DNA of 64,000 bases from an uncultured Verrucomicrobia subdivision 3 bacterium (GCA_903865745.1 CAIPKV010000079.1:1-64000), one strand, 5' to 3'. Positions 7,710-16,437 are shown, counted from the stretch's first letter. Notes: generated by a model from the sequence alone, not told the origin. A program made the numbers and translations.

Positions 7710-10700
7710 ATGGCGTCGAAACGACCAAGCGCAAAAACAGATGACGAGCAGTTAAATTTATTTTCCTTCAACCAAAATAATTATGACAGCAATCACCCTG
7801 ACCCAATACGGACGAATGGCGGAGAAGCACTGGCGCGAATTTCTCCCGAACCTGGTGCAAGAAATGGAAGCCAAAGGAATCTTGGAGGAGATGCTCCTGG
7901 AGGCGGAGGAGAAAACGGCCGGCGAGATGCACGAACTGACCATGCAGTTTCAACGACAGGGCTTGACGGCGCAAATGGCGCACAACCGCGCTTGGGAAAT
8001 GGTCAGGGAGAAATACATTCTCCTGACGCCGGAGAGCGAGTAGTCCGCAATCGGAATAATTATCGGATTTCCCCCGCCGATGGCGTTGGCACTGGTTCGC
8101 TCAAGGAAAAGTGCCGCGTCAATCTGGTCGCCATTAAAATTGTCCGCCAGCTTCAGGCGGAGAACCGACCGGCCACCCAAGAAGAAAAATCCGCGCTCGT
8201 GCGCTATGTCGGCTGGGGCGGATTGCCGCAGATTTTCAGTTCGGCAACCGAGTGGCAGGCCGAAAATTTGGAACTCTCCCATCTGTTGACCGAGGACGAA
8301 TTTCGTGCGGCGCGCGCCTCCACGCTCAATGCCCATTACACGTCCGGCGAAGTCATCCACGGAATGTATGCGGCCTTGGAACGGTTGGGATTCCAAGCGG
8401 GACGCATTTTGGAACCCGCTTTTGGCATCGGCCATTTCATCGGCTTCATGCCGGACGCGATTCAATCACAGTCCATCATCACCGGCATTGAGATTGATCC
8501 CCTCACCGCGCAAATTGCCAGGGCGCTTTATCCCGATGCGGATATTCGCAACGAACCGTTCGAGAAGGCAAAACTGGACGACGGATTTTTTGATGCCGCC
8601 ATTTCAAACATCCCGTTTGGTGACTACAAGCCATACGACCCGAAGTTGAACCGGCAGGGTTTTCTGATTCACGATTATTTTTTTGCGGCCGGTTTGGAAA
8701 AAGTCCGGCCCGGCGGACTCGTGCTGTTCATCACGTCGCGCGGCACGCTGGACAAAATAGATGCGACGCTCCGTAAGCATATTGCCGACCGCGCCGATTT
8801 TATTGGCGCAATCCGGCTGCCCAACACGGCTTTTAAACGGAACGCCAACACCGAAGTTACCGCTGATGTCGTCTTTCTGAAAAAGCGCGGCAGCAAGGAA
8901 GCCCCGCGCGGTCCGGCCTGGAAAAAAGTTATTCCCTACACCACGACCAAGGGGGAAGTCATCCCCATCAACGAGTATTTCGTCGAGAACCCGCACATGA
9001 TGCTGGGTGAAATGGCGCTCGAAGGGCGGATGTATGGGCGCAACGAGCCGACGCTCGTCAGCGACGGCCGGAACCTCAAAACCGCGTTGGCTGAAGCCAT
9101 CAATCATCTGCCGCAAAACATTTATGCAGCCGTTGAGCGGCCCAAAGTCGCGGTCGGGCCGGAGCAGGTCATTCCCGCTCCCGGCCATGTCAAACCCAAC
9201 GCCTACACCGTCCACGATGATCATATCGTCATCCGCGAAGGCGACAAACTGGTGCCGCTGCCACATCTGCCCGTTCAAACGAAGCTCCGCATCCGGGGCA
9301 TGATCCGGCTCCGCGATGCCGTGCGCCAATGTCTGCGAACCCAGTTGGAAGACGCCCACGAGGATGAAATCAAACTCGCACGCAGCCAGCTCAATCAGGC
9401 TTACGACCATTTTGTCGCCCGTCACGGGCCGGTCTCCGACCGCGTGAACGCGCTGGCCTTTCGCGGCGACCCGGATTTGCCGCTGTTGTTCTCGCTGGAA
9501 AATTACGATTCAGAAACGAACAAGGCCGTCAAGACGGCCATTTTCCGCGAGCGCACCATCCAACGGCAAAAAGCCATCACCTCCGCCGAGTCGCCCAAGG
9601 AAGCCGTCATCCTTTCGTTGAATGAAAGAGGCCGGGTGGATTTGGATCACATGGCGTCCCTGCTGGCCCGGCCGGCCGAGGACTTCCTGCCCGAATTGAA
9701 AGGCGTGTTGTATCTCAATCCGCAGTCGCGCCAATGGGAGACGGAAGACCATTATCTCTCCGGCGATGTCCGGGATAAACTTCAAGCTGCCGAAACCGCC
9801 AGCATCAACGAACCCCGCTTTCAGGAAAATGTCGAGGCGTTGAAATCGGTTCAGCCGGAAAATCTGTCGGCCACGGAAATTGATGCGCGGCTGGGTGCGT
9901 GCTGGATTCCGGTCAAGGATGTTGAGTCATTCGCCCAGGAATTGCTCGGGGCAGATGACGTGACCATCCGATTCACACCGGAACTCGGCACCTGGACGGT
10001 GGACGCTGGCTATGGGGCGAAGGGTTCGGTGGCCAACACGACCGATTGGGGCACGACCCGGGCCTCGGCCTTGGAATTGATTGAGGATGCGCTGAATTTG
10101 CGGACGCCGACCATTTACGACAAGGTGCGGGACGGCAACAAGGACAAATCGGTCGTCAACGCCGGTTCGACCGAGGCGGCGCGCGAAAAGCAGCAGAAGA
10201 TCAAAGATCGGTTCCGGGAATGGATCTGGCAGCACGACGAGCGGCGCGAACGGCTCGTCACCAAATATAACGAGGAATTTAATTCTGTGCGGCTGCGCAT
10301 TTTCAATGGCGCACACCTGACGCTGCCGGGCGCAAGCCACACCATCCAATTGCATCTGCACCAGAAGTCGGGCGTCTGGCGCATCTTGCAAACCGACAAC
10401 ACGCTGCTCGGCCATGTGGTCGGCGCTGGCAAAACTTTCACGATGGTTGCGGCGGGCATGGAGTTGAAACGTCTGGGACTGGCGCAAAAGCCAATGTTCA
10501 CCGTTCCCAATCACATGCTCGGTCAGTTTTCAGCCGAGTTGCTCATGCTATATCCCAGCGCGAACATTCTGGCGGCGACCAAGGAGGATTTTGAAAAGGA
10601 CAAACGCCGCGAGTTGATGAGCCGCATCGCCACCGGCAATTGGGACGCGATCATTGTCACTCATTCTGGCTTTGAAAAAATTCCCATGTCGGAAGACACC

Positions 10701-12887
10701 AAACGCGAATTTTTCCAGACTCAGCTTGACGAGTTGGAACAGGCGATCAAAGAGCGGAAGGAAGACAGCGGCAGCCGGCGCACGGTCAAACAACTGGAGT
10801 CCGCCAAGAAAAAACTGGAAACCAGGCTGCAACTGCTATGTGCCGAGGAAAAGAAGGACAACACGCTTACTTTCGAGGAACTTGGCATTGACCGGCTATT
10901 TGTGGACGAGGCGCACTTTTTCAAAAACCTTTTTTACGTCTCAAAAATGACGCGCATTGCGGGCTTGCCGCAAACTTCATCGGAACGCGCCTTCGATATG
11001 TTTTTGAAGGTGCAATACATCCAGAAAGTCAACGGCGGCGGGGGAGTGGTGTTTGCGACGGGAACACCCATCGCCAACAGCGTGGCCGAGATGTTCACCA
11101 TGCAGCGGTATCTGCAAATGGGCACGATCCACAAACAAAAGCTGCATCACTTCGATTCCTGGGCGGCGACGTTTGGCGAACCGGTGACGGCGATGGAGCT
11201 GGCGCCGGACGGCGCAGGCTACCGGCTGAACACGCGCTTCGCCCGTTTCATCAACGTGCCGGAACTGATGCAGATGTTTTGTCAGGTCGCGGACATCCAG
11301 ACCGCCGACACGTTGAAATTGCCCATCCCTGAAATGCAGACTGGCAAGCCGATAATTGTTCGTGCGCCATCCACGCCGGAGCTGAAGGAGATTGTGAAAG
11401 GGCTGGTCGCCCGTGCCGAGGCCATCCGTAGCGGACGAGTTCCGCCCCAAGATGATAATATGCTCAAAATCACTTCCGAGGGACGGAAGGCCGCTTTGGA
11501 TTTGCGCGTGTTGAACCCGCACGCAAAAGATCAGCCCGAAAGCAAAATCAATCTCGCGGCGGATCGGATTTTTGAAGTCTGGCAGGCCACGCATGAAAAC
11601 CGATGCGCCCAAATGGTCTTTTGCGATTTGTCCACGCCTTCAAAACTGCGCCGGCAGTTTTCCGCTTATGAAGATTTGAAAATGAAACTCGTCGGGCGTG
11701 GCATCCCCGCCGAGCAAATCGCCTTCATGCAGGATTTCGACAGCGACGTGCAAAAGCACATTCTGTTCAAAGATGTGCGGTCAGGGAAAATCCGCATCCT
11801 GATGGGCAGCACGCAGAAAATGGGCGCTGGCACAAATGTTCAGGAACGATTGGTCGCCCTGCATCATCTCGATGCTCCGTGGCGTCCCGCCGACGTGGAA
11901 CAACGCGAAGGCCGGATTTTAAGGCAGGGAAATCTTAACAAGACGGTGCAGGTTTATCGCTACGTCACCGAAGGCAGTTTTGATGCGTATATGTGGCAGA
12001 CGCTGGAGACCAAAGCCAAATTCATTCATCAAGTGATGACCGGTGACACGCACATCCGGCACATGGAGGACATTGATTCGCGGGCGTTGACCTATGCCGA
12101 GGTGAAGGCCATCGCGTCAGGAAATCCCCTGGTGATCGAAAAAGCGTCGGTGGACGCGGAAGTCACGCGGTTGTGTCGGCTGCGTTCACAGCACGCCGAA
12201 ACGCAATACCGCATCCGCTCTGAAATCAGGCGGTTCAAGGAGGCCATCCCGATGTTGAACGAGCGGATTGAAAATCTGAAACTCGACATGGCGCAGCGCG
12301 CCGACACGCGCGCCGATGCTTTTCAAATGGTTCTGGAAAAGTCGGTCGTCAAGGACCGCGCCATCGCCGGTGAATTATTGAGCCGGATCACACGCCGCGT
12401 CGCCAATGGTAACAACCAATACGAGATTGGCACCTTTGGCGGCTTTCCGCTTGCCGCCCGCGCATCTTTGTGGGGCAAGGTCGAACTCGTCTTGGTCGGG
12501 AAAAATCACTATGCCTTGAATCTGGCCGAGACTCCCTTGGGCATGATCCGTTCGCTCGAATACCTGGTGCAAAACTTCGAGGAACGTCTGGAACACAATC
12601 AGCGCGACCTCGCTGATTCGGAAAAGAAATGCCGCGAATTGGAAACCAAGCTTGGCCTGCCCTTCGAGCATGAATCCAAATTGCAATCGCTCGCGCAGCG
12701 GCAGCAGCAGTTGGAGGACGCTTTGGACATCACCAAAAATCAGGCGGCCAGTTCACTTTCGACCGAAGAGGCGGGGCAGACGACGGAGCCGGAAACCGAG
12801 GCCGTTCAGAATAATAACCACCCATCGCACGCCAAAACAGCGACGGAAAAAAACGGCGCGAAAACGCGCGTGGCTGTGGCGCATTGA
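7710..12887 (+). CDS. Giant N6-adenine methylase / SNF2-like helicase fusion (DarB-like)
   Basis: A 1725-residue protein with a low-complexity N-terminus (about 1-115) and a methyltransferase domain. That domain has motif I LEPAFGIGHF (about 234-243) and motif IV NIPF (about 300-303, the NPPY position). After a long linker comes a superfamily 2 helicase core: Walker A GAGKT near 903, DEAH near 1066, TGTPIANS near 1120, and motif VI QREGRILRQGN near 1400. The C-terminus is coiled-coil rich. Proteins of this type are found on phages and conjugative elements; phage P1 DarB, which protects incoming DNA from type I restriction, is the characterised relative. It probably acts on the element's own DNA in the recipient. 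The start is uncertain: the ATG at 7710 has only a weak upstream AAGG, and a TTG at 7992 is the next in-frame option. Confidence 0.85.
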   Translation: MASKRPSAKTDDEQLNLFSFNQNNYDSNHPDPIRTNGGEALARISPEPGARNGSQRNLGGDAPGGGGENGRRDARTDHAVSTTGLDGANGAQPRLGNGQGEIHSPDAGERVVRNRNNYRISPADGVGTGSLKEKCRVNLVAIKIVRQLQAENRPATQEEKSALVRYVGWGGLPQIFSSATEWQAENLELSHLLTEDEFRAARASTLNAHYTSGEVIHGMYAALERLGFQAGRILEPAFGIGHFIGFMPDAIQSQSIITGIEIDPLTAQIARALYPDADIRNEPFEKAKLDDGFFDAAISNIPFGDYKPYDPKLNRQGFLIHDYFFAAGLEKVRPGGLVLFITSRGTLDKIDATLRKHIADRADFIGAIRLPNTAFKRNANTEVTADVVFLKKRGSKEAPRGPAWKKVIPYTTTKGEVIPINEYFVENPHMMLGEMALEGRMYGRNEPTLVSDGRNLKTALAEAINHLPQNIYAAVERPKVAVGPEQVIPAPGHVKPNAYTVHDDHIVIREGDKLVPLPHLPVQTKLRIRGMIRLRDAVRQCLRTQLEDAHEDEIKLARSQLNQAYDHFVARHGPVSDRVNALAFRGDPDLPLLFSLENYDSETNKAVKTAIFRERTIQRQKAITSAESPKEAVILSLNERGRVDLDHMASLLARPAEDFLPELKGVLYLNPQSRQWETEDHYLSGDVRDKLQAAETASINEPRFQENVEALKSVQPENLSATEIDARLGACWIPVKDVESFAQELLGADDVTIRFTPELGTWTVDAGYGAKGSVANTTDWGTTRASALELIEDALNLRTPTIYDKVRDGNKDKSVVNAGSTEAAREKQQKIKDRFREWIWQHDERRERLVTKYNEEFNSVRLRIFNGAHLTLPGASHTIQLHLHQKSGVWRILQTDNTLLGHVVGAGKTFTMVAAGMELKRLGLAQKPMFTVPNHMLGQFSAELLMLYPSANILAATKEDFEKDKRRELMSRIATGNWDAIIVTHSGFEKIPMSEDTKREFFQTQLDELEQAIKERKEDSGSRRTVKQLESAKKKLETRLQLLCAEEKKDNTLTFEELGIDRLFVDEAHFFKNLFYVSKMTRIAGLPQTSSERAFDMFLKVQYIQKVNGGGGVVFATGTPIANSVAEMFTMQRYLQMGTIHKQKLHHFDSWAATFGEPVTAMELAPDGAGYRLNTRFARFINVPELMQMFCQVADIQTADTLKLPIPEMQTGKPIIVRAPSTPELKEIVKGLVARAEAIRSGRVPPQDDNMLKITSEGRKAALDLRVLNPHAKDQPESKINLAADRIFEVWQATHENRCAQMVFCDLSTPSKLRRQFSAYEDLKMKLVGRGIPAEQIAFMQDFDSDVQKHILFKDVRSGKIRILMGSTQKMGAGTNVQERLVALHHLDAPWRPADVEQREGRILRQGNLNKTVQVYRYVTEGSFDAYMWQTLETKAKFIHQVMTGDTHIRHMEDIDSRALTYAEVKAIASGNPLVIEKASVDAEVTRLCRLRSQHAETQYRIRSEIRRFKEAIPMLNERIENLKLDMAQRADTRADAFQMVLEKSVVKDRAIAGELLSRITRRVANGNNQYEIGTFGGFPLAARASLWGKVELVLVGKNHYALNLAETPLGMIRSLEYLVQNFEERLEHNQRDLADSEKKCRELETKLGLPFEHESKLQSLAQRQQQLEDALDITKNQAASSLSTEEAGQTTEPETEAVQNNNHPSHAKTATEKNGAKTRVAVAH
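7783..8043 (+). CDS. Overlapping small protein, LTxxGRxAExHW family, in the +1 frame of the helicase N-terminus
   Basis: An 86-residue frame (start MTAITLTQYGRMAEKHWREF) lies entirely inside the first part of the methylase-helicase gene in another frame. Its composition is that of a normal helical protein: KHWREFLPNLVQEMEAKG, then a Glu-rich helix, then HNRAWEMVREKYILL. I recognise this pattern from small proteins encoded on plasmids and mobile elements, function unknown. In the same 260 bases the helicase frame encodes Gly, Asn, Arg and Pro-rich sequence with no obvious fold. Either both frames are used, or the helicase starts later and this is the real gene upstream of it. No Shine-Dalgarno sequence is apparent. 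Confidence 0.6.
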   Translation: MTAITLTQYGRMAEKHWREFLPNLVQEMEAKGILEEMLLEAEEKTAGEMHELTMQFQRQGLTAQMAHNRAWEMVREKYILLTPESE

Positions 12888-13258
12888 AATTCCACCGGTC
12901 GCGCGGAATTGCGCGGCAATCCGTTTAAGGCTTCGTGGAATTGCCGCTGGCATTATATGCTTCGTTGCGCTTGGCAAGGACACTACGAAACCGGCTTAAA
13001 CTCGCCGGTTCGTTCCTCCTGTGCCAATGCTCGCTTCGCAAGTCGGCGGCTGCTAGGAATTCACGAAGCAGAGCATCAAGCCTTCGGCTTTGCAGAATCA
13101 GACTGACCGAAAGAGGGGTCGGGTTGGATGGTCGGCCAGTGTGCCGGGAACGGCGCAAAGCCTTAACAAAATCAGGTTTTTCGCTTGGCGCGGGATGACG
13201 GAATCGCTTTAATGCGGCGTCAACAACATCCATTAACCAACAAAACATTTATCAAATC
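12888..13258. other. 371-bp intergenic stretch with a small hairpin
   Basis: No convincing gene is present; the short open frames here have atypical composition. One hairpin is clear: AACCGGC at 12989-12995 pairs with GCCGGTT at 13004-13010, extendable by two pairs with a one-base bulge. It has no U-tract. The stretch presumably carries the promoter of the HU gene, but I cannot point to a confident -35/-10 pair. Confidence 0.4.
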
Positions 13259-13549
13259 ATGGCCAAAGCTCTGAGCAAATCACAAATCGCTGCCGCAATC
13301 GCTGAAAAGAACAGCCTCACCAAAAAACAAGCCGTCGAGATCCTGGAGTTTCTCGCCGCGCTGGCCTACAAACACGCCAAGGACTCCTTCACCATTCCCG
13401 GCCTCGGCAAACTGGTGCTGGTCAATCGCAAGGCACGGGTCGGTCGTAATCCGGCCACCGGCGAAACGATCCAGATCAAGGCCAAGAAGGTCGTGAAATT
13501 TCGCGTGGCCAAAGCGGCCAAGGATGCGATTCTCGGCGTAAAGAAGTAA
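13259..13549 (+). CDS. HU-family histone-like DNA-binding protein
   Basis: A 96-residue protein matching HU/IHF in length and layout: N-terminal helices with the KSQIAAAIAEK start, a central FTIPGLGKLVLVNRKA strand region, the RVGRNPATGETIQIKAK beta-arm with the conserved RNP turn that inserts into the minor groove, and a C-terminal helix (KAAKDAIL). It bends and compacts DNA as a dimer. On this element it may serve recombination, transfer initiation or silencing. It is a single gene followed at once by an intrinsic terminator. Confidence 0.95.
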   Translation: MAKALSKSQIAAAIAEKNSLTKKQAVEILEFLAALAYKHAKDSFTIPGLGKLVLVNRKARVGRNPATGETIQIKAKKVVKFRVAKAAKDAILGVKK

Positions 13550-13569
13550 CACCAGTTCTCATTTTGCGA

Positions 13570-13604
13570 GGCACTCTGATTTTTTCGGAGTGCCATTTTC
13601 TTTT
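13570..13604 (+). terminator. Intrinsic terminator after the HU gene
   Basis: Stem GGCACTC (13570-13576) and GAGTGCC (13588-13594) with a T-rich loop, followed by ATTTTCTTTT. It lies 20 bases after the HU stop and also separates HU from the convergent zeta-like gene. Confidence 0.85.
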
Positions 13605-13638
13605 GGGGTGGAATCCAAAACCGGATCGCCGAAGTTGC

Positions 13639-14385
13639 TCAAGTGATTTTATCCAGGACGGCGCGCTTGAACCAGGCCGGTATCTGGTCGGATTTCAATT
13701 CCAGTTCCCGGCCTTCGGTGATTTCCGCCAGCCAGGTATGCTTTCTGTCCTGCGTGTGGCCGGAGTTGTCGAAGACGTAAGCGCGGTTCGTGCGCCGGAT
13801 GGCGGCCATCAATAATTCCAGTGACCGGTGGTAGCGTTCGGCAATTTTATCTTCCGGCACGTCGTGACCGCCCAGCTTCACGCGGCTTTTCACCCGCGAA
13901 ATGTTGATGGCCGGATCGTCGGTGGCGACGAAATAAAGGTAGGTCCGGTAACCTGCCGCCTGTGCTTGGGCCAGTAATTCCACTTTGCCGGGATGCGACA
14001 TGACCGTTTCCAAGGTGAAGGAAATTTTCTGTTCCATCAGCTTTTGCCGGAGGAAATCGCTGGCGACCGAGGCGAAATACGAATTAACTTTCACCGCGCC
14101 GAACTCCAGCCGGTTGTTGGCAAAAGTCAGTTGCTTGGCAGTTTCGCCGAATCCGGCGGCACTGAGGAATTTGGAGGTTTGGAAAAATGTCAGCACCGCG
14201 CCGGCGGTCGTCGTTACGCCGTAGTCGGTGAAATCCAGAAAGTTTTGCCGCCGGATTTCCTGTTCCATTTCATCCGGGTTGAGATAGATGCCGAGCAACG
14301 TCGGCGGCAGGTAGGATTTCAGCGTGCTTTTGCCTGAACCATTCGGCCCGGCGAACATCCTCAGCCGTGGCGTTGACGCGCTCAC
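13639..14385 (-). CDS. Zeta-toxin-like P-loop kinase
   Basis: A 248-residue protein with a P-loop near the N-terminus (FAGPNGSGKST, about residues 11-21), then the YLNPDEM segment and the SFTLETVMSHPGK region that typify the zeta toxin/UDP-N-acetylglucosamine kinase group. It ends in a YVFDNSG strand. Zeta toxins phosphorylate UDP-GlcNAc and block cell-wall synthesis; chromosomal and element-borne relatives of this shorter class have other or unknown substrates. It overlaps by four bases with a 73-residue protein encoded upstream, an arrangement suggesting a toxin-antitoxin or maintenance module. The partner is not a classical epsilon antitoxin. Confidence 0.85.
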   Translation of the reverse strand: MSASTPRLRMFAGPNGSGKSTLKSYLPPTLLGIYLNPDEMEQEIRRQNFLDFTDYGVTTTAGAVLTFFQTSKFLSAAGFGETAKQLTFANNRLEFGAVKVNSYFASVASDFLRQKLMEQKISFTLETVMSHPGKVELLAQAQAAGYRTYLYFVATDDPAINISRVKSRVKLGGHDVPEDKIAERYHRSLELLMAAIRRTNRAYVFDNSGHTQDRKHTWLAEITEGRELELKSDQIPAWFKRAVLDKIT

Positions 14386-14603
14386 CGGATGGTGAAGATT
14401 TTACCGGAAACGAACTGGGTGGGCGGTTCGATTTTCTTCACCGGCACCTTGCGGCCGTCGGGGAAGACTTCGTAGATGACGCCGTCCTGCGATTGCAGCA
14501 CGCTCTGGCCCGACGCGAGAACGTGTTCACGCGCCGCCGCGAAGGCCGAGCCGGAGACGGCGGGGAACTGGCTTTCGAGCTGTTGGATGTCTTGGTCTGA
14601 CAT
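14382..14603 (-). CDS. Small partner of the zeta-like kinase, putative antitoxin
   Basis: A 73-residue soluble protein (MSDQDIQQLESQFPAVSG...). The N-terminal half is helical and the C-terminal half (VIYEVFPDGRKVPVKKIEPP) looks like a short beta hairpin. Its stop overlaps the start of the zeta-like gene, so the two are expressed together with this one first, as is usual for antitoxins. No DNA-binding motif is visible. Function is inferred from the pairing alone. Confidence 0.75.
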   Translation of the reverse strand: MSDQDIQQLESQFPAVSGSAFAAAREHVLASGQSVLQSQDGVIYEVFPDGRKVPVKKIEPPTQFVSGKIFTIR

Positions 14604-14642
14604 GACGAATCTTTCTGGTTTGAATATAAAGCACCTGACCGT

Positions 14643-14770
14643 TTACAGCAACCTTGTCTTTCCGGTTGTCTTTCCGGTCAGCAATTCCAGCATCATGCCC
14701 TGTTTGAGGGCGTGGGTCTTGGCGCGGCGCAGGTCCAACGCCGCCAGTTCCACGTCCTTGTCTGATAGCC
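14643..14770 (-). pseudogene. Remnant of the 3' end of a type I restriction specificity gene (hsdS)
   Basis: Reading the minus strand, the frame ending at the TAA at 14645-14643 encodes a C-terminal tail with DVELAALDLRRAKTHALKQ followed by GMMLELLTG. This is the characteristic end of HsdS subunits (the coiled-coil spacer followed by KQGMMQELLTG). No start codon or target-recognition domain remains: upstream the frame runs into the lysR 3' end. It is a decayed fragment, evidence that a type I restriction system once lay here or was replaced by the regulator and toxin genes. Confidence 0.75.
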
Positions 14771-14792
14771 GTCCGAAAACCAGAAGTAGCCG

Positions 14793-15683
14793 TCAGACGG
14801 ATACGAATGTTTTCGCGATCAGACGCAGATGTTTCAGAAATTCTTGGACGGCTTCTTTCTGATGCCGCTTGCTCCGAGTCACAATAGCAATGGCACGTTT
14901 CGGGCGCGGGTTTTCCAGTTGCCGGTAGATGATCGTTGGAGTCGGCTTGATGGCCATTTTGGGAATCAGTGAAATGCCGATGCCGGCCTCGACCAGCGAT
15001 TGAACGGTCGCAACCTGACCACATTCAAACACAATGCGGGGATGAAAATCGTGCTCGTTGCTAAAGGCAATCACCTGGTTTCCGAGGCAGTGGTATTCCT
15101 GCAACAGGATGAATTTTTCAGAGCGCAAATCATCGGTGAAGATTTGCCGTTTTTTGGAAAGCGGATGCCGGGGATGCAGCGCCAGCAACATTTCCTCGGA
15201 AAACAAGGTTTCGGTTTCAAATCCGTTGTCCCGGATGGGCAGGCTGACAATGCCTAAATCCAGTTTGCCGGATTCAATGAGTTGCAATGATTGATTGGTG
15301 GTGTTTTCGTGAACGACCACCTGTGTTTTGGGACATTGTTCAATGAATGAACCCAAAACGTGAGTCAGAAAATAGGGCGCCACGGTTGGCAAAACCCCGA
15401 TGGAAACTTTGCCGGCTTGGATGCCGCCGGAATTTCGGATTTCGCACTTGGCATTTTCAACCTGTGCCAAGATTTCCTTTGCCCGCCTGACGAGAATCAG
15501 GCCCGCTTCCGTCGGCACAATCCGACGGTGATTTCTGTTCAGGAGAAGTTTTCCAATCCTGACTTCCAGCTTTTGCATTTGCACGCTCAAGGCTGGCTGG
15601 GAGACGTGGCAGCGCGTGGCAGCTTTGCTAAAACTGCCAAGCTCCGCGACCGCCAAATAGTATCGCAATTGAGTTATATCCAC
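14793..15683 (-). CDS. LysR-family regulator, OxyR-like
   Basis: A 296-residue LysR-type transcription factor if translation starts at the GTG at 15683, which gives the normal family length. Longer upstream starts would add 37 unconserved residues. The N-terminal winged helix-turn-helix (ITQLRYYLAVAELGSFSKAA...SQPALSVQMQKLE) is typical. In the effector domain LLQEYHCLGNQ aligns with the peroxide-sensing loop of OxyR, placing Cys at residue 199. The residue matching the resolving Cys208 is Ser; the nearest other Cys is 221. A 9-bp inverted repeat lies about 75-100 bases upstream. It is transcribed divergently from the XRE gene. Target genes are not identifiable. Confidence 0.85.
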   Translation of the reverse strand: MDITQLRYYLAVAELGSFSKAATRCHVSQPALSVQMQKLEVRIGKLLLNRNHRRIVPTEAGLILVRRAKEILAQVENAKCEIRNSGGIQAGKVSIGVLPTVAPYFLTHVLGSFIEQCPKTQVVVHENTTNQSLQLIESGKLDLGIVSLPIRDNGFETETLFSEEMLLALHPRHPLSKKRQIFTDDLRSEKFILLQEYHCLGNQVIAFSNEHDFHPRIVFECGQVATVQSLVEAGIGISLIPKMAIKPTPTIIYRQLENPRPKRAIAIVTRSKRHQKEAVQEFLKHLRLIAKTFVSV

Positions 15684-15758
15684 GTCCCTCGTGAGTGTCT
15701 TTTCTGTGAAAATTGCAAACCCATTCGCAAATGAGAAGATTCGAGTCGAAGTATCGTT

Positions 15759-15783
15759 TTTGCCTATACGACAAATAGGCAAA
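15759..15783. promoter_or_regulatory. Putative LysR operator
   Basis: A perfect inverted repeat, TTTGCCTAT (15759-15767) and ATAGGCAAA (15775-15783) with a 7-base spacer, lies in the divergent promoter region between lysR and the XRE gene. Size and placement fit an LTTR box used for autoregulation. Binding is inferred. Confidence 0.55.
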
Positions 15784-15853
15784 CGCGATTTCAAATTATC
15801 CGTAGGTTTTGCTATTGGTGATTTGCGATTTTCAAGGATCGCATTTTTGACGA

Positions 15854-16132
15854 ATGATCAACGGCAAAACACAACGCACAAGGATTCCGGCCAACCTGGT
15901 CGGGCCACAGATTCGGAGGTTGCGGGTCGAGCGCGGCTGGTCACAGGCAAAGCTCGCCATGCAGTTCCAATTGCGAGGTCTGGACATCGGACGGGAATTC
16001 ATCGCGCAGATCGAGGCGCAAACCCACTGCGTCAAAGACCGGGATCTCCATCATTTTGCCCGCGTGCTTGAAGTTGAATTGAGCAGCCTTTTCCCGCCGG
16101 CTGAATCTCCGTTCTTGTTGGCGCGAATCTGA
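15854..16132 (+). CDS. XRE-family helix-turn-helix regulator
   Basis: A 92-residue protein with a helix-turn-helix domain (IRRLRVERGWSQAKLAMQF...IGREFIAQIEAQ, about 20-55). The turn between the helices is slightly longer than usual. The C-terminus has a short extension. Small XRE proteins of this kind often control excision or transfer genes in integrative elements. It is divergent from lysR and upstream of the AlpA-type gene, so it may repress the following operon. Confidence 0.8.
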   Translation: MINGKTQRTRIPANLVGPQIRRLRVERGWSQAKLAMQFQLRGLDIGREFIAQIEAQTHCVKDRDLHHFARVLEVELSSLFPPAESPFLLARI

Positions 16133-16215
16133 ACGCGCCCCGCTTCCGCTGAATCTTGTAATGAAATCGTTACAACTTGCCAAACGCAAAACTGATAAAA
16201 CAGACAAAGCTTTTT

Positions 16216-16437
16216 ATGGATGCCAGCGAACCCAATCAAATTACGGAAGAATTACGAAAAAAGGCGAGAGTAGAACGGCTGGCGTATTCCATCCCAGAGG
16301 CTGCCGATATGCTGGGCTTGGATTATTTTAGCGTCTATCGCCTCGTCCAGCGCGGAAAATTGAAAGCGTGCCGCGCCTTGCGCGGAAAATTTCTTATCAC
16401 CCGTGCCGAACTCGACCGGCTGTTGAACACGGAGTAA
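16216..16437 (+). CDS. AlpA/excisionase-type winged-helix DNA-binding protein
   Basis: A 73-residue protein from the ATG at 16216; a TTG at 16177 would add 13 residues. It carries the MerR-like excisionase fold: YSIPEAADMLGLDYFSVYRLVQRGKLKACRALRGKFLITRAELDRLL read in order (given here in outline), with the recognition helix around FSVYRLV. Proteins of this type act as recombination directionality factors or as activators of integrase. On an element with a tyrosine recombinase, an excision role is plausible. The gene ends four bases before the next start. Confidence 0.8.
   Translation: MDASEPNQITEELRKKARVERLAYSIPEAADMLGLDYFSVYRLVQRGKLKACRALRGKFLITRAELDRLLNTE

Noticed and set aside
12909-13198. 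Short frames between the helicase and HU genes
   Set aside because: They are Arg/Ser/Cys-rich on both strands with no recognisable pattern; treated as non-coding.
14527-15024. 165-codon minus-strand frame
   Set aside because: It overlaps lysR and the zeta partner in a different frame and has an unnatural composition; the real remnant here is the hsdS tail in another frame.
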